The notes beneath the pieces are model-generated. The model saw nothing but the letters and a program-made list of their open reading frames with translations, ran no database searches and was not told where the DNA came from. This document shows positions 5,838 through 7,405 of a DNA stretch of 7,405 nt, piece after piece. Each line of letters opens with the position of its first letter. Within the stretch, counting starts at the first letter, position 1. The position numbers were made by a program, and so were the translations under genes. The stretch is from Sandaracinobacteroides sp964394815. Its GTDB lineage: Bacteria; Pseudomonadota; Alphaproteobacteria; Sphingomonadales; Sphingomonadaceae. Location: assembly GCA_964394815.1 (NCBI GenBank), contig CAYMZC010000125.1:1-7405 (forward strand). Direction: 5' to 3'.

Positions 5838-7007
5838 TCAGGCGCGCGCCACAGGCCGGGTACCGTCCCAGATGTGGGAACAGCCATCCGGGCGGTCCTG
5901 CGCGGACGGCGATAGCGGGGCCGGGCCTTCGTGGTTGCTGNNNNNNNNNNCCGGGACCGTCGCCCAGCCTTCCGCCCTGAGGCGCGCACCGGCATCGGCC
6001 GGGGTGCCCATGGGCAGGAAGACGCGCTGCCTGACCGAAGCGCCCAGCCCGGCATCGACAAGCGCATCGACATAGAGCGATACGCCGGCCGCAGGCTCGG
6101 TGCCGCCGTCTGGATGGCGGACGAGATAGGTGCCGCCGCGCCCGATCTCGCCGCGCAGCGGTGCATCCTCTGCTTCGCCGAACAGCGAAAATCCGACCCA
6201 GCTCTGATATTCGAAGCCGTGCCGTTCCGTCGGGTCGATCGTCACGCGGACAGGCGGAAGCGCTTCCACCAGGTCGGACAGGCGCTTCGCGAGGTCCGGC
6301 GCGAGCGCCGCAAGCTTCGGCAGCGCGTCTTCCGCCGGCCCGGCCGCTTCGAGAAGCGCCCGGTAGGGCATGGCCTCGGGGCTGGAAAGGGCGCCCCAGT
6401 CCTTGCCGTCGAGCGCGGCCAGAAGGGCGTCGCTGTCGGCCACGGGCCAGCGCACCGATGCAAGCTGCGCCACCAGTTCCGGGGTGGTCAGGTCGATGGA
6501 GATGTTGCGGACGCCGGCTGCCGTCAGCCCCTCGACGGCGGCGCCGATCAGCTCCGCAAGCGCTGCAACGCTGTCATTGCCGATCAGCTCGGCCCCGGCC
6601 TGTGTTCGTTCGCGCGCCGGGTCCAGCTGGTCGGAGCGGGCACGCAGCACCGGCCCGGCATAGGCCAGGCGCAGCGGCCGGGGCGCCTGCGAAAGCCGGG
6701 TCGCGGCAATGCGGGCGACCTGGCCGGTGATGTCCGGGCGCAGGGCAAGGGCGTCACCTGTCATGGGATCGGGCGAGCGGAAGAGGGCGGCGCCCAGCGG
6801 CTTTCCAAGCCAGCGCGCAAGCGATGCCTCATGCTCGGCAAGAGGCGGCGCCACACGTTCATAGCCGTGCGCGGCAAAGGCATCGACGATCGTGCGGGTC
6901 AGGATGGAATGGGCTTCGGCTGCCGGGGGCAGCCGATCCCGGAAGCCCACCGGCAGGAGGGCGCCGACGCCGGGCTGGCGCCCGCCTGTCTTCGCCGCGT
7001 CGCTCAT
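5838..7007 (-). CDS. hisZ: ATP phosphoribosyltransferase regulatory subunit (contains an assembly gap)
   Basis: HisZ is a catalytically dead relative of histidyl-tRNA synthetase. It binds short-form HisG to make the active, histidine-sensitive first enzyme of histidine synthesis. About 389 residues including four unread codons. Class II synthetase-like features are visible: PVGFRDRLPPAAEAH near the N-terminus, a motif-1-like GYERVAPPLAEHEASL, motif-2-like LALRPDITGQVARI followed by RLAYAGPVLR, then RERTQAGAELIG. No anticodon-binding domain is present, as expected for HisZ rather than HisS. The ATG at 7007 shares ATGA with the serA stop, so translation is probably coupled; an in-frame TTG at 7052 lies inside serA and is not preferred. 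Ten Ns at 5941–5950 interrupt the C-terminus after WATVP. The frame stays open across them and ends in CSHIWDGTRPVARA, a plausible HisZ end. No hisG is in the window. Confidence 0.92.
   Translation of the reverse strand: MSDAAKTGGRQPGVGALLPVGFRDRLPPAAEAHSILTRTIVDAFAAHGYERVAPPLAEHEASLARWLGKPLGAALFRSPDPMTGDALALRPDITGQVARIAATRLSQAPRPLRLAYAGPVLRARSDQLDPARERTQAGAELIGNDSVAALAELIGAAVEGLTAAGVRNISIDLTTPELVAQLASVRWPVADSDALLAALDGKDWGALSSPEAMPYRALLEAAGPAEDALPKLAALAPDLAKRLSDLVEALPPVRVTIDPTERHGFEYQSWVGFSLFGEAEDAPLRGEIGRGGTYLVRHPDGGTEPAAGVSLYVDALVDAGLGASVRQRVFLPMGTPADAGARLRAEGWATVPXXXXSNHEGPAPLSPSAQDRPDGCSHIWDGTRPVARA
5941..5950. other. Assembly gap (ten Ns) inside hisZ
   Basis: A run of exactly ten undetermined bases, likely a placeholder whose true length is unknown. 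It lies about 105 bases before the hisZ stop. The right flank (5951–5967) closely resembles 5856–5871, 95 bases away. Confidence 0.98.
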
Positions 7008-7405
7008 CCGAACTTCAGCGCCTTCACCGATTTCACGCCCGGAAGCGCGCAAACGGCCTTCAGCAGCGACTCGCCGACCGGCTGATCGACCGAAAGCAGC
7101 AGGATCGCTTCCGCACCGGCGTCGCGGCGGCCGAGGTGGAAGGTGCCGATGTTGACGCCCGCCTCACCCAGCGTGGTGCCGAGGCGGCCGATGAAGCCCG
7201 GCTTGTCCTCGTTCACGATGAAGAGCATGCGCGGTGCGAAATCGGCTTCGACCTTGATGCCGAAGATCTCGATGAGGCGCGGTGTGGCATGGCCGAAGAG
7301 GGTGCCGGCCACCGAACGCTCGCCCGAGGCAGTGCGCACACGAACGCGCAGCAGCGTCTGGTAATCGGTTTCCCGCTCGTGCCGCACTTCGGCCACTTCG
7401 ATATT
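7004..7405 (-). CDS. serA: D-3-phosphoglycerate dehydrogenase, C-terminal part (cut by window edge)
   Basis: The full enzyme oxidises 3-phosphoglycerate to 3-phosphohydroxypyruvate, the first step of serine synthesis. Only the last 133 residues are here; the NAD-binding and catalytic domains lie beyond the right edge. Visible first is the end of the intervening (ASB) domain, with ERSVAGTLFGHATPRLIEI. A complete ACT domain follows: MLFIVNEDKPGFIGRLGTTL, then AGVNIGTFHLGR and AILLLSVDQPV. This layout marks the long SerA type (around 525 residues). The ACT domain is the usual serine-sensing or regulatory part in this family. The stop overlaps the hisZ start codon by four bases, placing serA first in the serA–hisZ–purA run. 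The in-frame GTG at 7396 is internal and is not a start. Confidence 0.95.
   Translation of the reverse strand, partial: NIEVAEVRHERETDYQTLLRVRVRTASGERSVAGTLFGHATPRLIEIFGIKVEADFAPRMLFIVNEDKPGFIGRLGTTLGEAGVNIGTFHLGRRDAGAEAILLLSVDQPVGESLLKAVCALPGVKSVKALKFG

Noticed and set aside
4730..5980. 416-codon open frame opposite purA and across the N gap
   Set aside because: Antisense to an intact PurA, low-complexity Arg/Ala/Gly composition, and it passes through undetermined bases.
5795..6166. N-terminal extension of purA through the gap to 6166
   Set aside because: The Shine-Dalgarno and GTG at 5794 give the standard PurA N-terminus; the extension overlaps hisZ out of frame.
5931..7085. 384-codon open frame opposite hisZ
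   Set aside because: Shadow of the HisZ coding strand; begins next to the N run and shows no recognisable domain.

Overview
This is a GC-rich stretch of ordinary, tightly packed bacterial chromosome. Gene content and order point to an alphaproteobacterium, most likely of the Sphingomonadales. The main clue is the minus-strand run serA–hisZ–purA, an order I associate with sphingomonads. HisZ itself implies a short-form HisG elsewhere. The large ATP-dependent ligase of the cisplatin-damage type is also common in alphaproteobacteria. The species cannot be named from the sequence alone.

Left part, plus strand: the window opens inside an ATP-dependent DNA ligase (to 1192) that holds the whole catalytic core but lacks the N-terminal DNA-binding domain. 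After 151 bases containing GC-rich hairpins comes a gene for a predicted exported protein (1344–2984). It has a signal peptide, an HExxH zinc-peptidase site of the MA-like (gluzincin) type and a TPR-like C-terminal half; I know no name for it. It runs tail to tail into tesB (minus, 3847–2966), and the two stop-codon ends overlap by 19 bases.

Middle: tesB (acyl-CoA thioesterase II) is divergent from a small membrane protein of the TMEM165/GDT1 (UPF0016) family (plus, 3912–4469), a probable cation (Mn2+-type) exporter. They share a 64-base spacer containing a perfect 8-bp inverted repeat. The GDT1 gene converges on purA with 35 bases between the stops.

Right part, minus strand: the C-terminal 133 residues of serA (phosphoglycerate dehydrogenase, serine synthesis) overlap the start of hisZ (regulatory subunit of ATP phosphoribosyltransferase, histidine synthesis) by four bases. 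After 43 bases comes purA (adenylosuccinate synthase, AMP synthesis), with a strong ribosome binding site and a GTG start. The three look like one transcription unit joining serine, histidine and purine metabolism: histidine synthesis consumes ATP and returns AICAR to the purine pathway, which PurA completes towards AMP. A run of ten Ns (5941–5950) interrupts the 3' part of hisZ, so its last about 35 codons depend on an assembly join.

I found no CRISPR array, tRNA, rRNA, insertion sequence, prophage gene or convincing new system. The items most worth a second look are the unnamed exported TPR metallopeptidase, the inverted repeat at the tesB/GDT1 divergent start, the tandem repeat next to the purA ribosome binding site, and the gap in hisZ.
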